Shown: positions 1-10,676 of the stretch, one piece after another
Layout: each line of letters starts with the position of its first letter
How positions within the stretch are numbered: the first letter of the stretch is position 1
Source: Chromera velia
Lineage: Eukaryota > Sar > Chromeraceae
Assembly (NCBI GenBank): GCA_018398765.1
Contig: JAHBMJ010005884.1
Coordinates: 1-25,149, forward strand
DNA: 25,149 nucleotides
Direction: 5' to 3'
Notes under the pieces: model-generated
What the model was told of the DNA's origin: nothing
Database searches by the model: none
Seen by the model: only the letters and a program-made list of their open reading frames with translations
Program-made: the position numbers and the translations under genes

Positions 1-345
1 AAAAGGAATCCTTTCCCCTATCGAGTCATATTAGGCGGGAGGGCGGGGGAAGGCTGGGACACTCAGACTGCGGAGACTGTGGAAACGTAGGAGACGGCAA
101 GACAAACTCCATTCTATTGGGAAGGGAAGTCGATGGGGTAGGTAAGCGGCGGAGGAGTTCAGATGGGGGGGGGGGGGGGGTGGGGGGGACAAAGAGAGTT
201 GGAGGGCGGTGGAGCTGGATCTCGAGGGGGGGGTAGGGGGGGCAAGACATTCGTAGGGTGGTCCTGGCGGGCGGCGGAGCTTGACTTTGAAAGGGGGGCA
301 GGGCCCCCCCTACTTTGAGGGGGGGACGCCGGGGGTGATATTGTC
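1..345. repeat. G-rich low-complexity region with long G runs
   Basis: The plus strand is rich in G runs. There is an uninterrupted run of about 16 G at 165-180, a second run of seven G after a single T, and further runs near 225-241 and 320-327. Reverse-strand reading frames here are proline-rich by composition only, and I see no domain or splice structure. The runs could form G-quadruplexes. No gene is supported. Confidence 0.6.
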
Positions 346-461
346 AGAATTCACGCAAGATCCTGCATGCAAGATCTGACCCACGCTACGCTTTCCGGGG
401 CCATGGGCGCGTTAGCTCGGAAGGCATGCATTCGAAACGCGCGCACAAAAAGGTCAGATCT

Positions 462-474
462 GTATATATATAAG
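462..474 (+). promoter_or_regulatory. possible TATA-like element
   Basis: An alternating TA stretch ending in TATAAG lies about 400 bp upstream of the first COWP coding exon, in otherwise GC-balanced DNA. It could be a core promoter for a 5' non-coding or signal-peptide exon that I cannot place. A possible donor (GCAG followed by GTAAAT) lies near 509-515. This rests on sequence resemblance alone. Confidence 0.2.
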
Positions 475-877
475 AGACAGTGTAGGAGAAGTTCGAACTC
501 ATCCGAGGCAGGTAAATTTACTGCCATATTTTGCCGGCACCAACGACAACTTGCATTGTTCTAAACCCCATGCTACGACTAGACCAGACTGTCCTATTGA
601 GCTGCCTTCTTAGAGCTTCTTGTGTAGTCTCGTATTGTCGCAAAAGGAGAATTTAAGTGAGCCGAAGCCCTCTGCACCAGAGAGAGTCGACGCCGAGGAT
701 GCACTGACCAACGGCCATGGCCGCTCTGCTTTTGTTTCTAGGCACGTTTTTAGGTTGGTTGGATCTTTTGTTGCCTCCATCCAGCAGAGGGGTGCTTGTT
801 TGTCGCTGCATGGGACATGTTGCATGCACGTGTTGCCCAAAAATATATTTGCGTACATATATGTTTGACAACAATGC

Positions 878-2428
878 ATGACTGCAGCAGGAGCAGCTCA
901 AGAAATACAGCGTGGCGGTTCGGGATTGCGTGGCTCCTCTGCGTTGCCCTCTGTTTCCTGTGAAATCCCTGGACACTGCGACTTGGGTGCACACTCAAGG
1001 GATCTTTCGGAGGGTTCTCCTTCTTTTTCTTCTCCCCCTGTGGTGATGCCGTCACAATCGCTCCCTCCTGTGTTGCCTGTGCGTTGGGACTGCCCTCCGG
1101 GGTTCTCTCTGAGAGGTCATGGGACGGTGCAGTACTGTGAGAAGACAGAGCACGCGCAGATGAAGACGGCCTGCCCGAGGGGATTCGTACTCGACCACAA
1201 AAAGTGTGTGGCACTATTTACAGCACCGGCAAGGTGCAAGGTCAGCATTGGTAGGCGAAGAATTATCTGGGAGTATCCTCGGACTCTCTTCTTCTTTTTG
1301 CATTCTCATGTGGACTACTTCCATCTGCTCTCTCCCTCTCTCCTTCTCCCCCTCCCTTCTCTGTTTGTGTGCATGTGCGTATATATGTGACTCTGCATGT
1401 ATATATGTGTTTGCCTGTTTGCAGGACGGTGGTCTCCCTGGCCCGGACGGTCTCTGCATCGTCTGGGAATCCGAGCGTGCCGATGTGGGGTGTGATAAGC
1501 ACGCAGGGTTCAAGTACTACAAGAGAGACAACCAGTGCGTGAAGGAGCAGGTGGTCCCCGCACGTGTGCACTGTCCGTATGGATTTTCTCTGAATGAAAA
1601 GAAGGAGAGGTGCGAGAGCGTTACGGTATACGCACTCAAAGACGAGAAGAAGGAACACGGGGTGCACCACAGGAAGTGTGAGGGGAAGAAGGACAGAAAA
1701 CGCAACGAATGTGTTGAGACCAAAATTGTTGTCCCAATTTACGTCAGTCGAAACAGAAGAAGAACATGCACGCACGGATATTGAGTGCGTGTTTTGACAT
1801 TCTTGATCACATGAATTCTGCCTGAGCGGATCTGGGTTCAGACTCTGAAGGAAAACAGATCCCAAAGTCGTTTTTACGTGGAAGACCATATGAATGAATA
1901 TGAGTTTTCTTTTGCCTCCTTGCCTGCATCCCTTCCACTCAAGATCAACGCCAATCTCTTTCGCCCCCTTGACCGTCTTACTCTCTCCCTCTCTCCCTCT
2001 CTCCCTTTTCTTGTCTCTGGGTGCAAGTATCCCGAGCAGACTCTGTGCAAAGATCACCAAACACAACGAACTCCGTTTGCATCGATCTGTGCAGACCTGT
2101 CCTCCCGACCTCCTACAAAGAGGCTCCGAGTGCTATCTGGAGATACGCAGACCCCCTGAGATCACTTGTTCGACGCACGCCTGGAAGAACGGATTCGAGA
2201 AGGCAGTTGACGGCACGCCCTACTGCTACAAGTTCTGGAAGGTCAAACCGAAGTATTGTCTGCCTAAGTGGGACTTCGTAAAGAGGGACGGCGTGTGCGT
2301 GCAGACGGAGACACGACACACAGAACTCGTGTGCCCAGAGGTCTGCCTGCCAGCAAGAGGTTTGATAGTTCCTTTGTCAACTTATTGGAATTATTTAATT
2401 GCGTTGCTCATCTTGTTCAAGGTAAGTC

Positions 2429-2459
<31 letters not shown>

Positions 2460-3693
2460 GTCCACGTTGCCCCAAAAGTCCCAAACGTGCACCCCCATGC
2501 AAAGATGATCGAGCCTTATGAATTCAGCGGCAAGCAGGAAAAAGAAACGGCATTGAACGTTGTCGGTTTCTGTGATGCAAAAAAAGTCAGCGACTCTTTC
2601 TGTCTTAAAAGCCTTAGTTTCATCTCTTAGTATTCAATTGCACCCCTGTCGTCTTTCTCCATATCCTGCTGTCTGTCTACGTTTGACTCCCACTGTCTAT
2701 CTGCGTCGATTATGCATGCACTGACTGCAGGGATTCCTCCTCGACAAGCACTCTTTTGCCAAGGGGATCTGCACAAAAGTTTCGGTCCTTGCCCCCACAG
2801 GATGTCCAGAGTTCTACTCTCTCTCTGCCAAGGGAACAGAATGCATCTACAGTCCCACAACGGCAAGCCAACCCCCTGGCATTTCCACACAAATGCCCCC
2901 CGCCCAAACAACCACAACGCCCCTTCCTGCAGCACCCCCTACATTACCACAAGACGAAGAAGGAGGAGAAGAAGAGGAGGAAGAAGGGCGAGATCCTGCA
3001 CCAGCAACCCCCTCAGATTCTCTTTCTTCTTCTACCGAATCGGATCCCCCTGTTGTTGTTTGCCCCCCTGGTTTTTCCTTCTCTGCGGAGGTACAGGCGT
3101 GCACCCCCCACGTGCCTCTCTCCACCCGCACTTCTCACGACCCCTCGCCGAGGGGCCCGACGAATGATGTCACTGTTCTGCCTGCAGACGGGGCAGAACC
3201 AACGGCATCAGACGCTTCAGGGCGGACTGAAGTAGAAGACAGTCCATCAATACGAGAGGAAAGTGGGGGGGAAATGGGGGTGGAGAGGGAGAGAGAGGTG
3301 GTGGCCGAAGAAGGCGGGCAAGGGGTGGGTAACGTTCAAGAAGCGGCGGCTTACGAAGCGATTGACCTTGAAGGAGAAGAAGAAAAGGGGAATGCAACAG
3401 TAGCCTTAACAACAGACAAAAAAATGGAAATAGAAGACAGAGATATCTCTCGTCATTCAGACAAGCATCGCATGGGCACTTCAAACACGACCGACTATGG
3501 AAACCCGCTACCGGCAACGTCATCAATAGACGACGAAGACCTTCCCGAGGGCAAGACAGACGCCAGTGGAGAGGATCAAAAAGTGGTTCCTGGGGCCGTC
3601 AGAGAAGTGCCCACCATCTTGGATGAAGAGTTCGAGCGGTTTCGAGTCGATCCGCCCCTTTCCAACTCCTCCAGTCCTACTGCCATCACGTAG
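878..3693 (+). CDS. COWP-like cysteine-rich (oocyst) wall protein, 5' end uncertain
   Basis: Four exons are seen: about 878-1240, 1425-1742, 2095-2340 and 2731-3693 (stop at 3691-3693). All three introns are in phase 0 and run GTCAGC, GTCAGT or GTCTGC to GCAG. The joined product is about 629 residues if it starts at 878. It carries repeats of the Cryptosporidium oocyst wall protein type: CPxG[F/Y]-like starts (CPPGF, CPRGF, CPYGF, CPPDL, CPEGF, CPEFY, CPPGF) near residues 72-425, with most neighbouring cysteines spaced C-x9-11-C. Splicing at 2340/2731 recreates the CPE|GF motif across the junction, which strongly supports the model. Residues about 360-415 are a Thr/Pro then Glu-rich linker, and residues 440-629 are a long acidic, cysteine-free tail. 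COWP family proteins form disulphide-linked walls in coccidia; a wall role here is inferred. No signal peptide is visible, so an upstream exon is probably missing. An alternative reading of 892-985 as a separate cysteine-containing exon is possible. No membrane segment is seen. Confidence 0.8.
2432..2458 (+). repeat. (GA)n microsatellite in COWP intron 3
   Basis: About thirteen GA units lie inside the third intron of the COWP-like gene (2341-2730). A GTAAGT just upstream (2422) could be an alternative donor, but using it would lose the CPE|GF repeat junction. Confidence 0.85.
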
Positions 3694-4656
3694 CTCTCAC
3701 CCGTCCGGTGAGGTTTGCCACCTTTTACGCGGCTCTACATGGCTCAGACCGCCGGCTCTTAGCACGTTTGAGGAGGATATTACAATGTAGAACGTACTAA
3801 AATTTTATAAAGATTTAGATGTATAACTTCAAAAAGTAAAAACATGAAGAAACCTAACAAAGAATATTCAAAGGTTTTGAAAGAAGTACACATATTATTC
3901 TTATTAATTATTATTGAAGTAAATCATTTATTAAACATTTTTTGTATTGGAATTTAGTAGAATTTAGAGAGAAGATAAGAGAAGATGAGGAAAAGCAAAT
4001 GTTGAAAAACGGGATTGACTAGGATTGATAAAACTAAAAAAATATTATAGACAGTTTCTAACACCCCAAGAGACACAACACAACACTAGTACACATTCAA
4101 AAAACATGTGGACATGACGAATTCAGATAAATTCAGAGTCAATTTCAGACCGCCGTTAATGCACTTGAGTACACTTGAGAATTTTTGACTATTTTTGAGT
4201 TGAGAATTGTTGTATGATCGAGGGTTCGGGGTGAGGATTTATAAATATTTATGTCCGTTTCCGGCCCCGGCGGCTGCATGGCCGCAAGATACCTCTCGAT
4301 CCATGCGGATCCCGGCCGCGCCTGCATGTATCGATATTTTTTTTTTTTAAGTCTCGAGAATTCTCGAGAAAAGCCCGTCATAGCCCGTCTAAATCATTCT
4401 CCATCTAGGTGATGTACAATTCTGCTGTCAAATGCTGTCAATCGATTGGCTCGATTCTTTGGAGCAACTTGCATGTTTCCATTGCGTATGCACAGTCCGC
4501 AATCAAGCGTCTGTCTCAACAATCATACTGATTGCACGCCCGGACAACCAGTATCCGTTCACATGAACATGAGATCTTCTAGTCGACTCATGTTTTTTCT
4601 TCCGCTGCAAAAAAACGACGCGTGCTCTCTCGGGGTATTCCACCGCATCACTGAAG
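3694..4656. other. AT-rich spacer with a GC-rich patch and a palindrome
   Basis: There is no convincing gene here. Positions 3780-4200 are strongly AT-rich. Positions 4250-4330 form a GC-rich patch with several GGCC/CCGG clusters, like the one near 19090-19170, perhaps remnants of a dispersed repeat. A T-run (about 4336-4348) is followed by an 18 bp perfect palindrome at 4352-4369 containing two XhoI-type CTCGAG cores around GAATTC. Short reading frames here look random. Confidence 0.6.
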
Positions 4657-6812
4657 ATGCATAGACTTGGTAGGCTGGTTTTCGTGACAGCAGGATCCGC
4701 TCTGGTAGGGCAGTTTGGCCTCTACTATATACACAAACCCTGTCCGTCTCCTCTGTCCGTCTCTTCGTGCAGCATCTGGCCCGCTCGTCCCGTTCGTCTC
4801 GGGAGCTGCCGCCGTGTGCGCTGCGACCGCTTTCTTGCATGAGACCCACAGTAACAGGGACAGGGGGAGCTTTTCACACAAGCTGCGCGATGCCTTTCCA
4901 CTTTTGGCCCGACGGGAAGCTCACTGTGCGACAGGCGCATCTCACCCTGCCGCAGTAGGAGGAGACGGCAGAGACGGCAGTGACCCCCTCTCCTCTCTTC
5001 CTTCTCTCTCCTCCTGGAGTGTGGACAAAATCAAGAAGGAGTACGGGGTAAACACGGTGCGAGAAGTGACGGCAGGGACCGGAGGTGAGCAGACGCCAGG
5101 TCCGGCCTCCGTGTTGGACCGTTTGCGCTCTGTGTGCGGTCTTCCTTCAACCACAAGTGGAGAGGGGGGCGGGGCTGGTGCGAGGAGAAGGTTTGCCTTT
5201 GTGCCCTCAGAGGGACACAGGGCGTTTAATGAGGAGGACGCAAATCGACTTAGGTATGTATGTATCAATGTATGCAAACGCACATGCATGCATGCATGCA
5301 TACGTGTCTATATCCATTCTCGACGCGGGGGCCGCGAATCGGTCGCGATTTGAATACAGTCACAGCTGTGCAACAAGGCATCTCAACCGTCCGCACTCAT
5401 GTCAACCTGATGGCAACTTTGTTGCATGTGATCATAGGACGATTCTCTCTGTCTCTATTTCTCTCTCTCTCTCTTTCTCTCTCTCTTCTGTCTGTCTGTC
5501 GTCAGTCGGTCTGTCTAATTGACAATGAGTCAAGAGAAGGAAAGGAAGAAAACGAAAGAATATATAGTCTCTCTGTGTATGTGTGTCTGCAGAACCATGA
5601 AGGGACTGCCCGTGGAGGCAAAGAATAACCCAGGAGTGAGAGTGCAGCCCAACTTTGTCACAGTCGGTAAGTCTGCATGTGTCAGATTCAACAGAGAGGG
5701 TGGCAACGTTGTGTTCATGCTCTATTTGATTCATTCGTTGCATGGGAGTGATTGATTGCATTAATGAGGGCCGGCACAGGAAGGAGACGATGAAAGAAAA
5801 GACAAGGAAGGCCGCGGCTGCATGGAATGAAGAAGTCCGACAGCCCAGCTTTCTTTTGTTTGCTCTCCTCAGTCGCCCAGTCACTCAGAACCCGTGTCGG
5901 TCCATGCTTTGAGGAGGGTTCTTCTTCCTCAAAGTTGGTTGTTCCCTCCAGCGATGTGTGCTTCCACTTCATTTTCTCTTCTCTGTACGTCAGGGACTTT
6001 TGTGTCAATTCCTCTCTTTGTGCTTCCGAGCTCTCCTTCTCTTTCTTGCATGGTCTTGCAGAGGAGGGAGCACTGCTGGAAGAAGAGGGACGCGAAATGG
6101 TGAGGGGGAGCAGCAGGAGGAGAAGAGGAGCACACTAGGTCTTCGCTTCCGTTTCTGTATTGGACTCGTGTGTACGTGAGAGCAGGATGCTGTTCGTCTC
6201 TTTCCGTGATCTTTTTCGCACGCTCCTTAAATTTCGGAATTCACACGCTCCTTTAATTCCGAAGCTGCTCAAAATTTAATGCTTTAATTTCGCACGTTCG
6301 TTCTTCCTTTTGTTTTCAATCAGCCAAGCAGTCATTCGACTAGCCAAGCCTGGCCCTGTGAGGGAGATGAAAAGTTTCCAAGTTGCCTTGCTAAGTCTGG
6401 GCATGGACCTGTTGAACTTGAATAAAGGTGCGGCGGCTGTGTAAAGAGAGTCTCTCTCCTAAGTTCATCTTTTGAGCTCAACTGAACATATCCAGGTGCG
6501 GTTATACGGCATTGACCACCTCCACTCCTCATCTTCCGAGGAAGCACAGGGGCAAAGGGAGAGGGAAGAAAATAAAGCGAGCTCCTCTGGAGAGGCTCAC
6601 GCAGACTCTGCTTTCGGCAAAAGAACAAATATGATGAGTCAGTGAGGAGATGGATGGGTGAGGGAAGAGAATGACGAGGATGTATGAGCACGTGTACGTG
6701 TGTGTGTGTGTGTGTAGGACAGAAAGGGGGTGGTGAAATGGTTGTGTTTAAATGGTCGTTCCTCTGTTTACGCATGTGTATGCAAGAGAGGCAGTGAGAA
6801 TGAGAATGGGAG

Positions 6813-6862
<50 letters not shown>

Positions 6863-7034
6863 AGATTTTCTGCGTGCGTGGTGGCTTCTTCACTTCCTCT
6901 CTCTCTCTCACTCTCTCTCGCTCTTGCTTTCTCCCTTTTTCTTCTCTCTCTCTCACTCACACACACACACACACACAGACACGCACTTTTACACACTTTC
7001 TGTCTGTTTCTCTATCTCTCTCGGTCTGTCTCTC

Positions 7035-7114
<80 letters not shown>

Positions 7115-8636
7115 GTTCCATCACCTTCTTTGTGAACTTCGAATCAGGAGTGACTGGCAGATTCGAGACAGCACAGCAGAGAGACGGTGGAAAGATGGCT
7201 CCGTGGGGCTACGGAGAATCTTTCGATGAGGCAAAGCTGCCCCCCACGATCAGAAAAGTTGCAGAGAGGATACGGACCGGCGGAGATTTTGCTGTCGGGA
7301 AGCTGCGGGATGTGACGATCAATTTTCGGCACTCGTCGTTCTTTCAATTGGACTCGCACGTCGACCCTCTTCCTGACGGGCCTCATGTTTTTATTTTGGG
7401 TCTCCTGTCAGGCACAGTCATCACCTTTTCCCCCTGTCAACTCCCTGAGGGCATGTGTGTTCGCACGGACCCCGCGAGACTCTCTAGGCTCTCTTGGAGC
7501 GATTTGGATGTCGACTGCCTCTTTCGGATCCGCTCTCTTGTGGGCTTCACTGGAAACGCTCGGTTGGTCGGTCAGTTAGTCGATCAGTACGTAGAGGGGT
7601 GGGTGGGTGTAAACGGATGGGTAGAGTTGACTTGTTCCATTGATTTGAGAAGTCGTGGTCTGCTGGTGTGTCGGCAAACGTAAGGGGGCAGGACAGCCCG
7701 GACCCTTTTTCACAGCATCCCGGTAGTCTTTTGTTGTGATCCTTTTTTCTCGTCTGCTGGGAGCACCTGCCGAGGAGTGGTTGCCGGTTTGTCTTGTCGC
7801 ATATGCTCCTGTCAATCTGCTTTTCGGTCTTTTTCTTCTTCGTTTTCTTACAGAGGTATGGGTGCCAGACGAGCCAACGGTTTCTTCCACTCATCTTAAT
7901 TTGACGCGCGGGTGAAAAAAAAAACGCAGTGATCACATTCTTTTTTGTGCTAGTGTTTCTTCCTTGGGATCTTTTTGACCCTCTCCGCACTCTCATTCTT
8001 CTTTCCATTCGCACGATGTGTGCATCCGTTTGTGCATGCAGGTACAACTGGAACCATGGCATTCGTGCGGGCGTGGAGGCTGCCACCGAGGACGCAGACG
8101 GCAAGCCTGGGCCGCCCCTTATCTGTGACTGGTCAGTGCGTGCGTGAACCACAGAAGCTAGACGGACAGAGTTGACGAGGAGCTCGAATGAAAGTGACCG
8201 TGTCGTGTCGTGTTGAGAAGATGGTTGAATCTCACTTTGCTGTGTTTGTCCCTCAACGAAATGTAGCAAACCTTCTCTCATCAGTGTGGTTATCAACCAT
8301 GCGACGAGTAACTACAAAACAAATGTATGCTTTCATTTTCCTACAAAACCTCTGGAAAACAAAAAAATTAAATAAATGTAGTTGGGGAACTTCTGGCGGT
8401 AGGTCTTTGAGGATGTCCGCTTAGTTCGACATGCACACAGACGCTTGATTCTGCGAAAGCAACGAACCGTTATGATCCTTTCTCATATGTGCAAGTGATG
8501 TTTGTCCGCTAATATCAAATATTGAGTCTGTCACATGCATTCTGTGTGCAGGTGGGGAACGCCGGCCCAACTCGTGCCACGACGGCCCGAGAGGCTCTCC
8601 ATCGTTTTCGCATTTGCAGATCCCGACCCAGCGTAG
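4657..8636 (+). CDS. AlkB-family (ALKBH4-like) 2-oxoglutarate/Fe(II) dioxygenase
   Basis: The proposed exons are 4657-4669, 4773-5253, 5593-5666, 6062-6099, 7177-7562, 8042-8131 and 8552-8636 (stop TAG). Phases agree throughout and give about 388 residues. Family landmarks appear in order: an N-terminal AlkB entry motif (NPGVRVQPNFVTVEEGALLEE, spread over exons 3-4 at about residues 176-196), PWGYG at 211-215, the Fe-binding HxD at H263/D265, an FILGLLSGTVITF strand, RSLVGFTGNAR leading to the distal iron histidine H336 in WNHGI, and RPERLSIVF with R375 as the 2OG-binding arginine. The second arginine usual at +6 is Ala381. Family members demethylate nucleic acids or proteins; the substrate here is unknown. 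The N-terminal 165 residues match nothing I recognise. Weak points are the 13-nt first exon and the intron 4 acceptor: 7177 fits the phase, but a longer exon from 7148 would fit if a 10-nt micro-exon at 6186-6195 is used. Reading through exon 4 reaches a TAG at 6136-6138, which I take as intronic. Confidence 0.8.
6812..7114 (+). repeat. microsatellite cluster in AlkB intron 4
   Basis: Within the long intron 4, (GA)n at 6812-6857 is followed by (CT)n-rich DNA at 6896-6956, (CA)n to about 6977, (CTGT)n/(CT)n at about 7016-7083 and (GT)n to about 7113. The last block ends about 35-65 nt before the candidate 3' splice sites. Long reading frames across the block come from its dinucleotide composition and are not genes. 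Confidence 0.9.
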
Positions 8637-8826
8637 TTTTATGCATTTGTCAGCCTCAGTGATCATCAATACCAAAGCCAAAAGTCGTTTTTAGAAGCAT
8701 GCGGTACTGAGCTGAGTAGTGAGATAGCATTACTTGAAAAAACAACCGGAAGACCGCTTAAGCTAGGCCTGGATTCTATATATACATATATATTATATTC
8801 TCGTTCAGAAAATACATATATTTATG

Positions 8827-8882
<56 letters not shown>

Positions 8883-8948
8883 AACTAGCATGGGTAGTAT
8901 TATACTGAAATGATATACAGAGGCAATATATTCTTTAATATACTTATA
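7280..8948 (+). repeat. tandem duplication, unit 1 (about 1.67 kb)
   Basis: This segment starts inside AlkB exon 5 (GGAGATTTTGCTGTC...), contains exons 6 and 7 with both introns, and continues through an AT-rich and (TA)n/(CA)n stretch. It is repeated head-to-tail immediately downstream with an offset of about 1669 bp: exon 5 ends at 7562 and 9231, and exon 6 starts at 8042 and 9711. I see about two dozen differences. Confidence 0.95.
8821..8882. repeat. (TA)n/(CA)n microsatellite
   Basis: Alternating TA, CA and TA tracts lie near the 3' end of duplication unit 1. The corresponding tract in unit 2 (about 10480-10540) is almost purely TA, so the CA block was either lost or gained after duplication. 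Confidence 0.85.
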
Positions 8949-10490
8949 TCGGAGATTTTGCTGTCGGGAAGCTGCGGGATGTGACGATCAATTTTCGGCA
9001 CTCGTCGTTCTTTCAATTGGACTCGCACGTCGACCCTCTTCCTGACGGGCCTCATGTTTTTATTTTGGGTCTCCTGTCAGGCACAGTCATCACCTTTTCC
9101 CCTTGTCAACTCCTTGAGGGCATGTGTGTTCGCACGGACCCCGCGAGACTCTCTAGGCTCTCTTGGAGCGATTTGGATGTCGACTGCCTCTTTTGGATCC
9201 GCTCTCTTGTGGGCTTCACTGGAAACGCTCGGTTGGTCAGTCAGTTAGTCGATCAGTACGTAGAGGGGTGAGTGGGTGTAAACGGATGGGTAGAGTTGAC
9301 TTGTTCCATTGATTTGAGAAGTCGTGGTCTGCTGGTGTGTCGGCAAACGTAAGGGGGCAGGACAGCCCAGACCCTTTTTCACAGCATCCCGGTAGTCTTT
9401 TGTTGTGATCCTTTTTTTTCGTCTGCTGGGAGCACCTGCCGAGGAGTGGTTGCCGGTTTGTCTTGTCGCATATGCTCCTGTCAATCTGCTTTTCGGTCTT
9501 TTTCTTCTTCGTTTTCTTACAGAGGTATGGGTGCCAGACGAGCCAACGGTTTCTTCTACTCATCTTAATTTGACGCGCGGGTGAAAAAAAAAATGCAGTG
9601 ATCACATTCTTTTTTGTGCTAGTGTTTCTTCCTTAGGATCTTTTTGACCCTCTCCGCACTCTCATTCTTCTTTCCATTCGTACGATGTGTGCATCCGTTT
9701 GTGCATGCAGGTACAACTGGAACCATGGCATTCGTGCGGGCGTGGAGGCTGCCACCGAGGACGCAGACGGCAAGCCTGGGCCGCCCCTTATCTGTGACTG
9801 GTCAGTGTGTGCGTGAACCACAGAAGCTAGACGGACAGAGTTGACGAGGAGCTCGAATGAAAGTGACCGTGTCGGTTGTGTTGAGAAGATGGTTGAATCT
9901 CACTTTGCTATGTTTGTCCCTCAACGAAATGTAGCAAACCTTCTCTCATCAGTGTGGTTATCAACCATGCGACGAGTAACTACAAAACAAATGTATGCTT
10001 TCATTTTCCTACAAAACCTCTGGAAAACAAAAAAATTAAATAAATGTAGTTGGGGAACTTCTGGCGGTAGGTCTTTGAGGATGTCCGCTTAGTTCGACAT
10101 GCACACAGACGCTTGATTCTGCGAAAGCAACGAACCGTTATGATCCTTTCTCATATGTGCAAGTGATGTTTGTCCGCTAATATCAAATATTGAGTCTGTC
10201 ACATGCATTCTGTGTGCAGGTGGGGAACGCCGGCCCAACTCGTGCCACGACAGCCCGAGAGGCTCTCCATCGTTTTCGCATTTGCAGATCCTGACCCAGC
10301 GTAGTTTTATGGATTTGTCAGCCTCAGTGATCATCAATACCAAAGCCAAAAGTCGTTTCTAGAAGCATGTAGTACTGAGCTGAATAGTGAGATAGCATTA
10401 CTTGAAAAAACAACCGGAAGACCACTTAAGTTAGGCCTGGATTCTATATATACATATATATTATATTTTCGTTCAGAAAATATATGTATT

Positions 10491-10533
<43 letters not shown>

Positions 10534-10607
10534 GTATAAACTAGCATGGGTAGTATTATACTGAAATGATATACAGAGGCAATATATTCTTTAATATATT
10601 TATATAT
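8949..10607 (+). repeat. tandem duplication, unit 2
   Basis: This is the second copy of the 1.67 kb unit. The left junction falls where the flanking TTATAT of unit 1 meets GGAGATTTTGC from the middle of AlkB exon 5. The right end is where similarity to 8933-8948 stops, in TA-rich DNA near 10607. Identity to unit 1 is about 98% by eye. Nearly all differences are G or C in unit 1 and A or T in unit 2. Confidence 0.95.
8951..10304 (+). pseudogene. headless duplicate of the AlkB 3' exons
   Basis: It contains the 3' part of exon 5 (8951-9231), a full exon 6 copy (9711-9800) and an exon 7 copy (10220-10304, ending in TAG), with the same donor and acceptor sites as the parent. It has no promoter, start or exon 5 acceptor, so it cannot make an AlkB protein alone. 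The coding changes seen are one Arg to Trp in exon 5 (near 9194), a Pro to Leu upstream of it, and Arg to Gln in RRPER of exon 7. The exon 6 copy is unchanged in protein. Exons 6' and 7' could still act as alternative 3' exons of the upstream gene through read-through splicing, because phases match. I cannot tell which exon set is used. Confidence 0.8.
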
Positions 10608-10637
10608 TATATTTTCCTTCAGAAAATATATATAGAA

Positions 10638-10676
<39 letters not shown>

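Noticed and set aside
456-480. Resemblance to the Tn5 mosaic end used in sequencing libraries
   Set aside because: Only the last 12 bases or so match, and a TA expansion breaks the 19-bp end. The flanks look continuous, so coincidence or a TATA-like element is more likely.
6100-6138. AlkB exon 4 reading through to TAG as the gene end
   Set aside because: That would truncate the protein before HxD. A GTGAGG donor lies at 6100 and the rest of the AlkB domain follows downstream on the same strand.
6730-7135. Long plus-strand frames through the microsatellites
   Set aside because: Dinucleotide repeats rarely contain stops; several frames are open at once. Only the part after about 7148 carries AlkB motifs.
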